DNA of 64,000 bases from Gammaproteobacteria bacterium (GTDB lineage Bacteria > Pseudomonadota > Gammaproteobacteria > GCA-002705445 > GCA-002716945): NCBI GenBank assembly GCA_016779485.1, contig JADHNN010000002.1, forward strand, positions 64,580-128,579, read 5' to 3'. This document shows positions 58,130 to 64,000 of the stretch, piece by piece. The notes beneath the pieces are model-generated. The model ran no database searches. It was not told where the DNA came from and saw nothing but the letters and a program-made list of their open reading frames with translations. Numbering within the stretch: the first letter of the stretch is position 1; each line of letters begins with the position of its first letter. Both the position numbers and the translations under genes were made by a program.

Positions 58130-58584
58130 ATAAAGCTTTCACCATTTATAATAAATCTTTTATATATGTCTGTTACTAAATATGGACTTTTATATAGTTT
58201 AAGAAATTGTTTAACAATCTGATTAGATACAAGTTCATTTCCTGAGTTCATGTCATCATGAATATTCATTCCTTTGTTTGTCTCCATATATATGAAACCA
58301 TCAAAATCATCATAACCGCATATCTTGAGAACAAAGCTTCTTGTTCCTGTATAAAGTAGTGAGAAATTAAATTTATTGTGTCTTGCTGACGCCTCTATAC
58401 GTCCTCTATCTTCAGAATCTAAAGTGAAATGTAGATTAACTAAATTTTCTTTGAATAATTCAATACTAACATCTACCTCAGACGAAACTTCTACAATTGA
58501 ATGCACGTATGGAACAAGAAAATCAACCGCATGATTTATATTTGTTTTTTCGTTTGGATTAAGTGTTCTAGCTGATTGATTCAT
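58126..58584 (-). CDS. Hypothetical protein upstream of ugd
   Basis: 152 residues, not recognised. No signal peptide or membrane helix. The middle has alternating strands (VDVSIELFKENLVNLHFTLD, NKFNFSLLYTGTRSFVLKICG) suggesting an alpha/beta or beta-sandwich domain; the C-terminal part is helical (SNQIVKQFLKLYKSPYLV). Its stop overlaps the ugd start by 4 nt, so it is likely co-expressed and may act in the same surface-sugar process. The 5' side is the boundary of the tRNA-Ser insertion. Confidence 0.7.
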   Translation of the reverse strand: MNQSARTLNPNEKTNINHAVDFLVPYVHSIVEVSSEVDVSIELFKENLVNLHFTLDSEDRGRIEASARHNKFNFSLLYTGTRSFVLKICGYDDFDGFIYMETNKGMNIHDDMNSGNELVSNQIVKQFLKLYKSPYLVTDIYKRFIINGESFI

Positions 58585-58656
58585 TTAACCTAAATATTTT
58601 ATCATGTCTCGAATTATATTTTATGGAAATTTATAAATAGATACACATTATAATAT

Positions 58657-58676
58657 AGGTAGGTAAGGGATTCGAA
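58657..58676 (-). pseudogene. 3' fragment of disrupted tRNA-Ser(GGA), element end
   Basis: Minus strand reads TTCGAAT-CCCTT-ACCTACC-T: T-loop, 3' T-stem, 3' acceptor strand and discriminator of a serine tRNA. These complement perfectly the 5' T-stem (AAGGG) and acceptor (GGTAGGT) of the 5' half at 60567-60640. There is no D- or anticodon arm beside it, so alone it is a remnant. Confidence 0.85.
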
Positions 58677-58719
58677 TTCCTCCTCATACGCTAGAGACTA
58701 ATAAAATAAGAGTTTTTAA

Positions 58720-58755
58720 AAAAGTGTGTGTAAATTATTACAAAAGTGTGTGTAA
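58720..58755 (+). repeat. Arm-type direct repeats, left end of element (2 copies)
   Basis: AAAAGTGTGTGTAA at 58720-58733 and again, identical, at 58742-58755; the copies are 22 bp apart, two helical turns. Same orientation and sequence as the right-end copies. Short direct repeats beside a tRNA core are typical arm sites for a tyrosine recombinase. Confidence 0.7.
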
Positions 58756-58761
58756 GGTCAG

Positions 58762-60005
58762 TTACTTTTCATTATCACTAAACTTAAGTTTATATATCCA
58801 TGGTTCTAGGAGAATCTTATTTTCCTTAACATATGAAAGAGGATTTTTAATGATTCTTGTTATTTTCGGATTAATCAAAGCATCAGTAACATGATATATA
58901 TGATATTTATCCGCATATTCTCTTGCTGAACTGACTTCATTATCACTAATTTCAAAAAAACTTTTTTTCTTTGTTTTTGTTGACTTAACTTCTATATATA
59001 TTTTGTTACCATGTTCATCAAAAGACTGAATATCATACCCTGGATAAGATGATAGGTCTTCAAACTGTTTTACAATTTTGTCTGCCATATCACTTCTACC
59101 CATTTTTAGTAACTTATTTCTTTCATAGTCAAATACATGATTTTCACCAGCATCACCAACTTTTTTTGAGGGTTTACTATATGAATAATGATCTTTTTGC
59201 TTTTTCTTTATTTTTTTCTTAGGACTAGAATCAATAATATCTGGGTTAAAATCTTTTACTTCATAGTTTAAATTAACATCCTGTTTTTTGTCAGATTCCT
59301 CAAAGACAGTCTCATCTAAAACCTCTAGAAGGAGACTGCTGCTAGGGTCTAATACAATTTTTCTATAACTATCAACATATCTAGATATATCATCTATAAA
59401 TTCTGATTCTGTAAAATCACCATTGACAAGATCATATGATTTTGTAAAAAATGAACCCCCTTTATAATAGTCTGCAATTCTAATCATATTTTGTGAATAC
59501 TCTCTTATTGTAAAATCTTCAGAGATATCCATGAGATCCATTTCATCAAATTTACTTGCTGGTGAGTATTTAAGATAGTTCTGAACAAATTGATTCTTTG
59601 TTTTAATTATTTTTTCAGTAGTTTTACTATTTGCGCCATATTGCTCTTCAAATTGAGTAGCACCAAGTGCAACTGAAATATGTATTTTCTTTGCATTTCT
59701 TGAAAATAGATAAGAAATGTAAAAACCATCTTGAGTGATTCGGTAATCTCTCTGTCCATGACGGCAATCCATGGTATTCCTGTAATACTGGACTGCCCAA
59801 CAGAACCTTTAACTTTGTAAATCCTTTTGTCAATTAGTCCTGATAATTCATTTGGAATAATATTGATTAATAAGTCATATATTCTATGATCTTTTTTTAC
59901 ATAGTATCGATTAGTATTATCAACTACACGCAAACAATCTCTAATATAATCTTCCCAACCCTGAGAAAATTCTAGTAAGTGTTGCTTTATGTTCGTGTTA
60001 CTCAT
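58762..60005 (-). pseudogene. MrcB_N-DUF3883 restriction-type nuclease, single frameshift
   Basis: Two frames make one protein. From the ATG at 60005 the frame gives an MrcB N-terminal (DUF3578-like) region ending VKGSVGQSSITGIPWIAVMDREITES; the match continues only in the -1 frame as TQDGFYISYLFSRNAKKIHISVALGATQFEEQYG, to the stop at 58762. The shift lies near 59736, with no slippery run. Restored length is 414 residues. The C-terminal domain is DUF3883 (NO VEIN C-terminal) with ENHVFDYERNKLL, PGYDIQSFDE and KIYIEVKST, a PD-(D/E)XK-like nuclease core, preceded by a Lys-rich linker. Such proteins are type IV restriction/defence candidates. It is a disabled gene or a sequencing error. Its start overlaps mazG by 8 nt (ATGAGTAA). 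Confidence 0.75.
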
Positions 60006-60351
60006 CAAGTTCATTATACTTTAATGACTTGCCTTTTGACTTTTCAATTGGATACTTTTTTTCATTACGATCAATTTTTTCATTTATGATTACATCTAAA
60101 TCAAAATCTAATTTGCTGGATATTTTTATAAGATAGATGAATATGTCAGCAATTTCTTCCTTGATCTTTTCTCTTTTTTTAGGATCTGTTATTTCATCTA
60201 AACCGCCACTATTAGACCATTGAAAAATTTCGACTAACTCAGCAACTTCTACCGAAAGTGCCATAGAAAGATTTTTAGGACTATGAAATTGTTCCCAGTC
60301 TCTATCTTTCGTAAACTTTTCTAATCTTTTTCGTATTTTATCAATATTCAT
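59998..60351 (-). CDS. MazG-like nucleotide pyrophosphohydrolase
   Basis: 117 residues from the ATG at 60351 (MNIDKIRKRLEKF). All-alpha NTP-PPase fold: LSVEVAELVEIFQW supplies the E-x-x-E metal site and IKEEIADIFIYLIKISSKLD the E-x-x-D partner. Size and motifs match single-domain RS21-C6/dCTPase-like MazG rather than the double-domain housekeeping MazG. A longer frame to 60441 is open but runs through the tRNA-Ser gene, so I rejected it. Possible roles: dNTP pool cleaning or nucleotide-based phage defence. It overlaps the nuclease gene. Confidence 0.88.
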   Translation of the reverse strand: MNIDKIRKRLEKFTKDRDWEQFHSPKNLSMALSVEVAELVEIFQWSNSGGLDEITDPKKREKIKEEIADIFIYLIKISSKLDFDLDVIINEKIDRNEKKYPIEKSKGKSLKYNELDE

Positions 60352-60362
60352 AATTAATCTTA

Positions 60363-60447
60363 AGGTGAGTATGGGATTCGAACCCATGTATGTTTGCACA
60401 TAACTACCTTTCCTAGGTAGCGCATTCGACCACTCTGCCAACTCACC
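60363..60447 (-). tRNA. tRNA-Ser (anticodon GGA) carried by the element, A33 variant
   Basis: Complete class II cloverleaf: acceptor GGTGAGT/ACTCACC, D-arm GGCAGAGTGGTCGAATGC, anticodon stem CTACC/GGTAG, long variable arm TTATGTGCAAACATACA region, T-stem ATGGG/CCCAT with TTCGAAT, discriminator T. The anticodon loop reads TAGGAAA, so position 33 is A instead of the near-universal U. CCA not encoded. Same isoacceptor as the gene that the element interrupts; presumably it replaces it. Confidence 0.85.
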
Positions 60448-60489
60448 GGTATATTACTATCATTGTATCATGCTGGTAACAAACCATTA

Positions 60490-60515
60490 AAAAGTGTGTG
60501 TAAAGTGTATGTAAG
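60490..60515 (+). repeat. Arm-type direct repeats, right end of element (2 copies)
   Basis: AAAAGTGTGTGTAA at 60490-60503, identical to the left-end copies, and a degenerate AAGTGTATGTAAG at 60502-60514, 11 bp further on. An inverted partial match (minus strand AAAGTGTAGTG) ends at 60550, near the right core. Confidence 0.7.
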
Positions 60516-60566
60516 AGATTTAAGCAAAATCCTTATAAACACTACACTTTAAATTAGTAACATCTT

Positions 60567-60640
60567 ATTCGAACCCTTGTAGCGATTGCTCGCTCACCAC
60601 CTTTCCAAGGTGGCGCATTCGTCCACTCTGCCAACCTACC
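60567..60640 (-). pseudogene. 5' part of disrupted tRNA-Ser(GGA)
   Basis: Starts at 60640 with acceptor GGTAGGT, then D-arm GGCAGAGTGGACGAATGC, anticodon stem CCACC/GGTGG with loop TTGGAAA (GGA, normal U33), variable arm GAGCGAGCAATCGCTAC, T-stem AAGGG and loop TTCGAAT. After 60567 the sequence continues AAGATG instead of CCCTT, so the T-arm and acceptor cannot form. The missing 12 nt are at 58658-58669. Joined, the halves give a perfect 86-nt serine tRNA body. Confidence 0.88.
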
Positions 60641-60701
60641 ATCTAAAAAATATGAAAATTAATGTACCAGAAAGCTGATGATAATGGATTAGTTTATATT
60701 A

Positions 60702-61913
60702 TCAAATATTTTTATAATTTAGGCTTTTGTTGAACATTATAAGGCCAATAATAAAGAAAATGCTTATACTTAAGATGCCCAATCGTGCATTATCTGAAAA
60801 ATAAGTTACAAGACCAACTAAAAGCGGACCTATAAGGGCAGCAAATTTCCCTAACATATTATATATACCGAAATATTCAGAGTGTTTACCATTAGGTATG
60901 AGGCGTGCAAAGTATGACCTGCTCAAAGCCTGAATACCTCCTTGAACAAATCCTATTAAACATGCTATCAAATAGAATTCATATATACTGTCCAATGAAT
61001 ACGAGAGAAAAGTGATGATGAGATACATAATAAGGCAACCAGAAATTGTAGTTACAACAGAGGATAACTCAGAAATTTTATTAATTATTAGAGTGCCAGG
61101 AAAAGCAATAAATTGAGTTACCAGTAATGCAACAAGTAAATCATAATTAGTAAAGCCTAGGATTAATCCATAATTTATTGCCATCCTTATAATAGTATCT
61201 ACCCCATCAATATAGATCCAATATGAAATTAAGAAAAAAAGAATAGGTCTATTTAGTTTAATTTCTTTAAAAGTATCAATGATATTTGTAGTGTGTATTT
61301 TATAATTAGGTATTTCAGACCAATAGATTATGAGTGGTATCATAAATAATAACCACCACAAAGCTGCAAATACAAATGCAATTTTATTTGACGAGATTAT
61401 CTCTATTGAGGAGTTAGAATTAAAATATAAAAAAACTAAAGTAAATACAAAAGCAATTCCTCCGCCTAAGTAACCTACCGCATAACCCGTTGAAGATATT
61501 TTATCATATTTATGAGATTCAAAATTAAGAAGCATTGAATCATAAAATACATTTGACATCATAAAACCTAATAATGAAATAGAATAAAATATAGAAGCTA
61601 GTACATAACTATCTTTAGTAATAAAAGATAATATTAATGTAGAAAAAATACTCAAGCTTGCAAATATGAGTAAAAATAATTTTTTATTTGAAAACTTATC
61701 AGATAGAAGTCCAAATATAGGTGCGATAAATATAAGGATTAAGCTTGCTGCAGAATTAGATATACCTAGATATAAAGTTCTTTCTGATGATAAAACTGAC
61801 ATTGCAAAATATTCAGCGAAAATTATAGGGAAAAAACCTGCAAGTACTATAGTTGCGTAAGCTGAATTAGCCCAATCATAAAGTACCCAGCTATAAAATT
61901 TTTTAGAATCCAA
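60702..61913 (-). CDS. MFS transporter, UMF1/Atg22-like
   Basis: 403 residues, about 12 membrane helices. The start KKFYSWVLYDWANSAYATIVLAGFFPIIFAEYF is the signature of the UMF1 (vacuole effluxer Atg22-like) branch of the major facilitator superfamily; RSYFARLIPNGKHSEYFGIYNMLGKFAALIGPLL in the second half also fits. Bacterial substrates are unknown; amino-acid or metabolite efflux is the usual guess. It stands alone between the tRNA-Ser remnants and tRNA-Ser(TGA). Confidence 0.88.
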   Translation of the reverse strand: MDSKKFYSWVLYDWANSAYATIVLAGFFPIIFAEYFAMSVLSSERTLYLGISNSAASLILIFIAPIFGLLSDKFSNKKLFLLIFASLSIFSTLILSFITKDSYVLASIFYSISLLGFMMSNVFYDSMLLNFESHKYDKISSTGYAVGYLGGGIAFVFTLVFLYFNSNSSIEIISSNKIAFVFAALWWLLFMIPLIIYWSEIPNYKIHTTNIIDTFKEIKLNRPILFFLISYWIYIDGVDTIIRMAINYGLILGFTNYDLLVALLVTQFIAFPGTLIINKISELSSVVTTISGCLIMYLIITFLSYSLDSIYEFYLIACLIGFVQGGIQALSRSYFARLIPNGKHSEYFGIYNMLGKFAALIGPLLVGLVTYFSDNARLGILSISIFFIIGLIMFNKSLNYKNI

Positions 61914-61923
61914 AATCGATTTT

Positions 61924-62010
61924 AGGAGACGGTGGGATTCGAACCCACGAGAGCTTTGACACCCTAACGGTTTTCAAGACCGGCCCATTCAACCACTCTG
62001 GCACGTCTCC
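61924..62010 (-). tRNA. tRNA-Ser (anticodon TGA)
   Basis: Class II cloverleaf: acceptor GGAGACG/CGTCTCC, D-arm GCCAGAGTGGTTGAATGG, anticodon stem CCGGT/ACCGT (end G-T wobble) with loop CTTGAAA, long variable arm, T-loop TTCGAAT, discriminator T. CCA not encoded. Sits 34 nt downstream of serS. Confidence 0.96.
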
Positions 62011-62044
62011 GTAAGACGGTATTATAGATGAAAAGTAATAACTA

Positions 62045-63295
62045 TTACAATTCAATGGTCTTAAAATCTAAATATTTATGGAGAACTGATGGAATATTAA
62101 TTTTATTACCATCGAAATAGTTCTCAACTAGACTAGCAAGGGTTCTACCTACAGCTAATCCAGACCCATTAAGCGTGTGAACAAAATTTTTCTTTTTGTC
62201 TTGTTTATATTTTATGTTTAGTCTACGTGCTTGGAAGTCACCGAAATTACTACATGATGATATTTCTCGATACTTATTTTGGCTAGGAAACCATACCTCA
62301 ATATCATAAGTTTTTTGTGATGAAAAACCTAAATCTCCTGTGCATAGTTCAACCAACTGGTATGGTAACTCAAGATCGTCTAATACTAATCTAGCCTGAG
62401 CAGTAATGTTCTCCAGTGCTTGTTCTGAATTATTAGGATGAACAATTTGTACAAGTTCAATTTTTTCAAATTGATGCTGTCTTATTATACCTTTTGTATC
62501 TAGACCATAAGAGCCGGCCTCTGACCTAAAACATGGTGTATGTGCAGTCATTAGTATTGGAAGTTCACTGATGGATAAAATCTTATCTCTGTAGATATTT
62601 GTTAACGGGACTTCAGCAGTTGGAATCAAATATAAATTAGAGTCAGATAGTTTAAATAAATCCTCTTCAAATTTGGGTAACTGCCCGGTTCCAATAAGAC
62701 TTTGTGAATTACATATATATGGCACATTGTGTTCAACATATGAATTTTGAGTGTGCTTAGCCAACATAAAGCTAATCAGAGCTCTATGTAAAGATGCAAG
62801 TTTGCCCTTAAGGACAACAAAACGTGATTGAGTAATCTTTACTCCATCTTCAAAACTAATTAAGTTCAAAGATTCTAAAATATCACCATGCTCACGTGTA
62901 TTATTTACATTAGTATCTAAAGTTTTTTCAATAATCATGTTGTCTTTATCATTATGTCCAACAGGACAAGAATGGTGAGGTAAATTAGGTATTTCAAGAA
63001 GATGATTATTTAAAGATGCTTCAATTAACTCAAGTGATGATTTTAAAGCCTGAACTTGTTCATCAATTTTCTTTGAATCAGCCATAAGTTGTTCTTTATA
63101 AGTACCATCCTTAGCTTTTCTAAAAGAATCTGATATGACATTTTTATCACATGCTAGTTTTTCTTTTTTTTGAATAAGATCTTTTCTTTCTTGTGATTTA
63201 TTTTCTATAAAATCAATATCTAACTTATATCCTCGACTCAACAGGAGCTTTGCCACTTCATTCCTATTATCAAGAATATTTTTTAAATCCAGCAT
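62045..63295 (-). CDS. serS: Seryl-tRNA synthetase
   Basis: Class II synthetase charging the serine tRNAs, two of whose genes lie just downstream. 416 residues: N-terminal antiparallel coiled-coil (about 30-100) that reads the tRNA-Ser variable arm, then motif 2 (TPCFRSEAGSYGLDTKGIIRQHQFEKIELVQ) and motif 3 (NGSGLAVGRTLASLVENY). Three nt after ftsK; lolA and rarA, which sit between ftsK and serS in E. coli, are absent here. Confidence 0.97.
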   Translation of the reverse strand: MLDLKNILDNRNEVAKLLLSRGYKLDIDFIENKSQERKDLIQKKEKLACDKNVISDSFRKAKDGTYKEQLMADSKKIDEQVQALKSSLELIEASLNNHLLEIPNLPHHSCPVGHNDKDNMIIEKTLDTNVNNTREHGDILESLNLISFEDGVKITQSRFVVLKGKLASLHRALISFMLAKHTQNSYVEHNVPYICNSQSLIGTGQLPKFEEDLFKLSDSNLYLIPTAEVPLTNIYRDKILSISELPILMTAHTPCFRSEAGSYGLDTKGIIRQHQFEKIELVQIVHPNNSEQALENITAQARLVLDDLELPYQLVELCTGDLGFSSQKTYDIEVWFPSQNKYREISSCSNFGDFQARRLNIKYKQDKKKNFVHTLNGSGLAVGRTLASLVENYFDGNKINIPSVLHKYLDFKTIEL

Positions 63296-63298
63296 AAT

Positions 63299-64000
63299 TT
63301 ATAAGATATCTCTATTACCATTACTCTGAGGTTCTGAAAGAATTCCTTTTGCCTCCATTGCTTCAATTAAATTTGCTGCTCGATTATAACCAATTTTTAG
63401 TTTTCTTTGTAAAAAAGATATTGATGTCTTTTTAGTATCTTTGATGATATTCACAGCTTCATTATAAAGCTCGTCAGACGTTTCATTAATTTCCTCTTGA
63501 TTTTCTGTTTCATCATTGTCAAGAAGAATAGATTCGATATCATCGTTACGTTTCTGGTCTCTTAAAAAATCTGCAATCTTTGTTATTTCTCCCTCACTAA
63601 CAAATGCGCCATGTATTCTTTGAAGAACATTTGTTCCAGACCCTCTAAATAACATATCCCCTAAACCTAATAGTTGTTCTGCTCCCATAGAATCAAGTAT
63701 CGTTCGTGAATCTATATTAGATGACACCTTAAGTCCTATCCTGGTAGGAATATTAGCTTTAATCAGTCCAGTTATCACATTAACAGATGGTCTTTGGGTT
63801 GCTAGGATTAAATGAATTCCTGCAGCACGTGCTTTTTGAGCCAAACGAGTAATGAGATCTTCTACTTTTTTACCAACTGTTTGCATCATATCTGCAAATT
63901 CATCAACAACCACCACAATATAAGGAAGCTTTTCATGAAATTTTTCATTATTACCTTCTGTAGGACCATAAACAGTTTTAATGCCATCATCAATATTTTG
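63299..64000 (-). CDS. ftsK: DNA translocase FtsK, C-terminal part (5' end beyond window)
   Basis: The frame is open to the right edge; 233 residues visible. Contains Walker B ([12 protein letters not shown]), [41 protein letters not shown] with the motor's conserved arginines, [20 protein letters not shown], and the C-terminal winged-helix gamma domain ([28 protein letters not shown]) that reads KOPS and activates XerD. The Walker A and membrane parts are outside. Acts at the septum in chromosome segregation. Confidence 0.97.
   Translation of the reverse strand, partial: QNIDDGIKTVYGPTEGNNEKFHEKLPYIVVVVDEFADMMQTVGKKVEDLITRLAQKARAAGIHLILATQRPSVNVITGLIKANIPTRIGLKVSSNIDSRTILDSMGAEQLLGLGDMLFRGSGTNVLQRIHGAFVSEGEITKIADFLRDQKRNDDIESILLDNDETENQEEINETSDELYNEAVNIIKDTKKTSISFLQRKLKIGYNRAANLIEAMEAKGILSEPQSNGNRDIL

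Larger units (their letters stand above)
58670..60573. mobile_element. 1.9-kb integrase-less insertion in tRNA-Ser(GGA)
   Basis: Flanked by the 7-bp core TTCGAAT (58670-58676 and 60567-60573 read on the minus strand), which is the T-loop of the interrupted tRNA. Cargo in minus-strand order: replacement tRNA-Ser(GGA), MazG-like pyrophosphohydrolase, frameshifted MrcB_N-DUF3883 nuclease. Direct repeats AAAAGTGTGTGTAA lie about 45-75 nt inside each core. No integrase or transposase is encoded, so movement would need a recombinase in trans. Uninterrupted, the two tRNA halves rejoin to a perfect class II serine tRNA. Confidence 0.8.

Noticed and set aside
58585-58656. Possible gene or RNA between the unknown gene and the tRNA fragment
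   Set aside because: Only AT-rich DNA with no ORF or hairpin that I can see.
59607-60014. 135-residue ORF as a separate gene next to the 336-residue ORF
   Set aside because: The domain match continues from one frame to the other, and the distal 40 residues of the ORF are an out-of-frame reading. They are treated as one frameshifted gene.
60352-60441. In-frame 30-residue N-terminal extension of the MazG-like ORF (ATG at 60441)
   Set aside because: The extension is the tRNA-Ser gene read as protein; the family's domain starts at MNIDKIRKRL, so the start at 60351 is used.
58720-60515. AGTGTGTGTAA repeats as a CRISPR array
   Set aside because: Only four short copies, spaced 11-22 bp, with genes between the pairs and no cas genes.
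58657-60640. True split or trans-spliced tRNA-Ser
   Set aside because: Split tRNA processing is not established for bacteria in this form, there are no pairing leader helices at the halves, and the element contains a full tRNA of the same type. Simple insertion explains it better.

Overview
The window is an AT-rich (roughly 30% G+C by eye), very compact stretch of a gammaproteobacterial chromosome. Gene order is classical for the class: rpsB-tsf-frr-uppS-cdsA-dxr-rseP-bamA-skp-lpxD-fabZ-lpxA ... rnhB-dnaE-accA-tilS-pyrG-kdsA; tig-clpP-clpX-lon-hupB-ppiD; rpoE-rseA-mucD-lepA-lepB-rnc-era-recO; cysS-ppi-lpxH; dnaX-ybaB-recR; ftsK-serS. Low G+C, overlapping genes, tiny intergenic gaps and missing regulators (no RseB, no glnD beside map) suggest a streamlined free-living marine lineage, perhaps SAR86-like. 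That assignment is inference, since the window holds no rRNA.

Layout. 1-22.8 kb: one long minus-strand block for translation (S2, EF-Ts, RRF), isoprenoid and phospholipid steps (Dxr, UppS, CdsA), outer-membrane assembly (RseP, BamA, Skp) and lipid A synthesis (LpxD, FabZ, LpxA), then rnhB-dnaE-accA-tilS-pyrG-kdsA. It is interrupted by a plus-strand trio gnnA-gnnB-lpxB, predicted to supply 2,3-diamino sugar for an all-amide lipid A. pyrH is missing from between tsf and frr. 22.9-33 kb: map-dapE, a yejABEF peptide importer, fabI, ppiD, tRNA-Asp and tRNA-Val. 33-40 kb: hupB and the protein quality-control cluster lon-clpX-clpP-tig, then tRNA-Leu/His/Arg/Pro. 40-51.9 kb: cysS, a lipoprotein cyclophilin, lpxH, recO-era-rnc-lepB-lepA, and a stripped-down sigma-E module (rpoE, 115-residue anti-sigma, mucD), then nadB and orn. 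51.9-58.6 kb: an Ste24-type peptidase, phhB, recR-ybaB-dnaX, a double cupin, a [2Fe-2S] ferredoxin, ugd and an unknown gene.

58.66-60.64 kb holds the most unusual feature: a chromosomal tRNA-Ser(GGA) gene cut in two at its T-loop by a 1.9-kb integrase-less insertion. The insertion carries its own intact tRNA-Ser(GGA) (with A instead of U at position 33), a MazG-like nucleotide pyrophosphohydrolase and a frameshifted MrcB_N-DUF3883 restriction-type nuclease. Both ends carry direct repeats AAAAGTGTGTGTAA spaced by 11 or 22 bp, like integrase arm sites, and a 7-bp core TTCGAAT. This looks like a satellite-type integrative element with defence cargo and a replacement tRNA. Beyond it lie an MFS (UMF1/Atg22-like) transporter, tRNA-Ser(TGA), serS and the 3' part of ftsK.

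Other notable signals are a 10-A slippery run in dnaX placed where slippage in either direction would give a gamma-like clamp-loader subunit, and the fact that all six convergent gene pairs abut or overlap, leaving no room for terminators between them.
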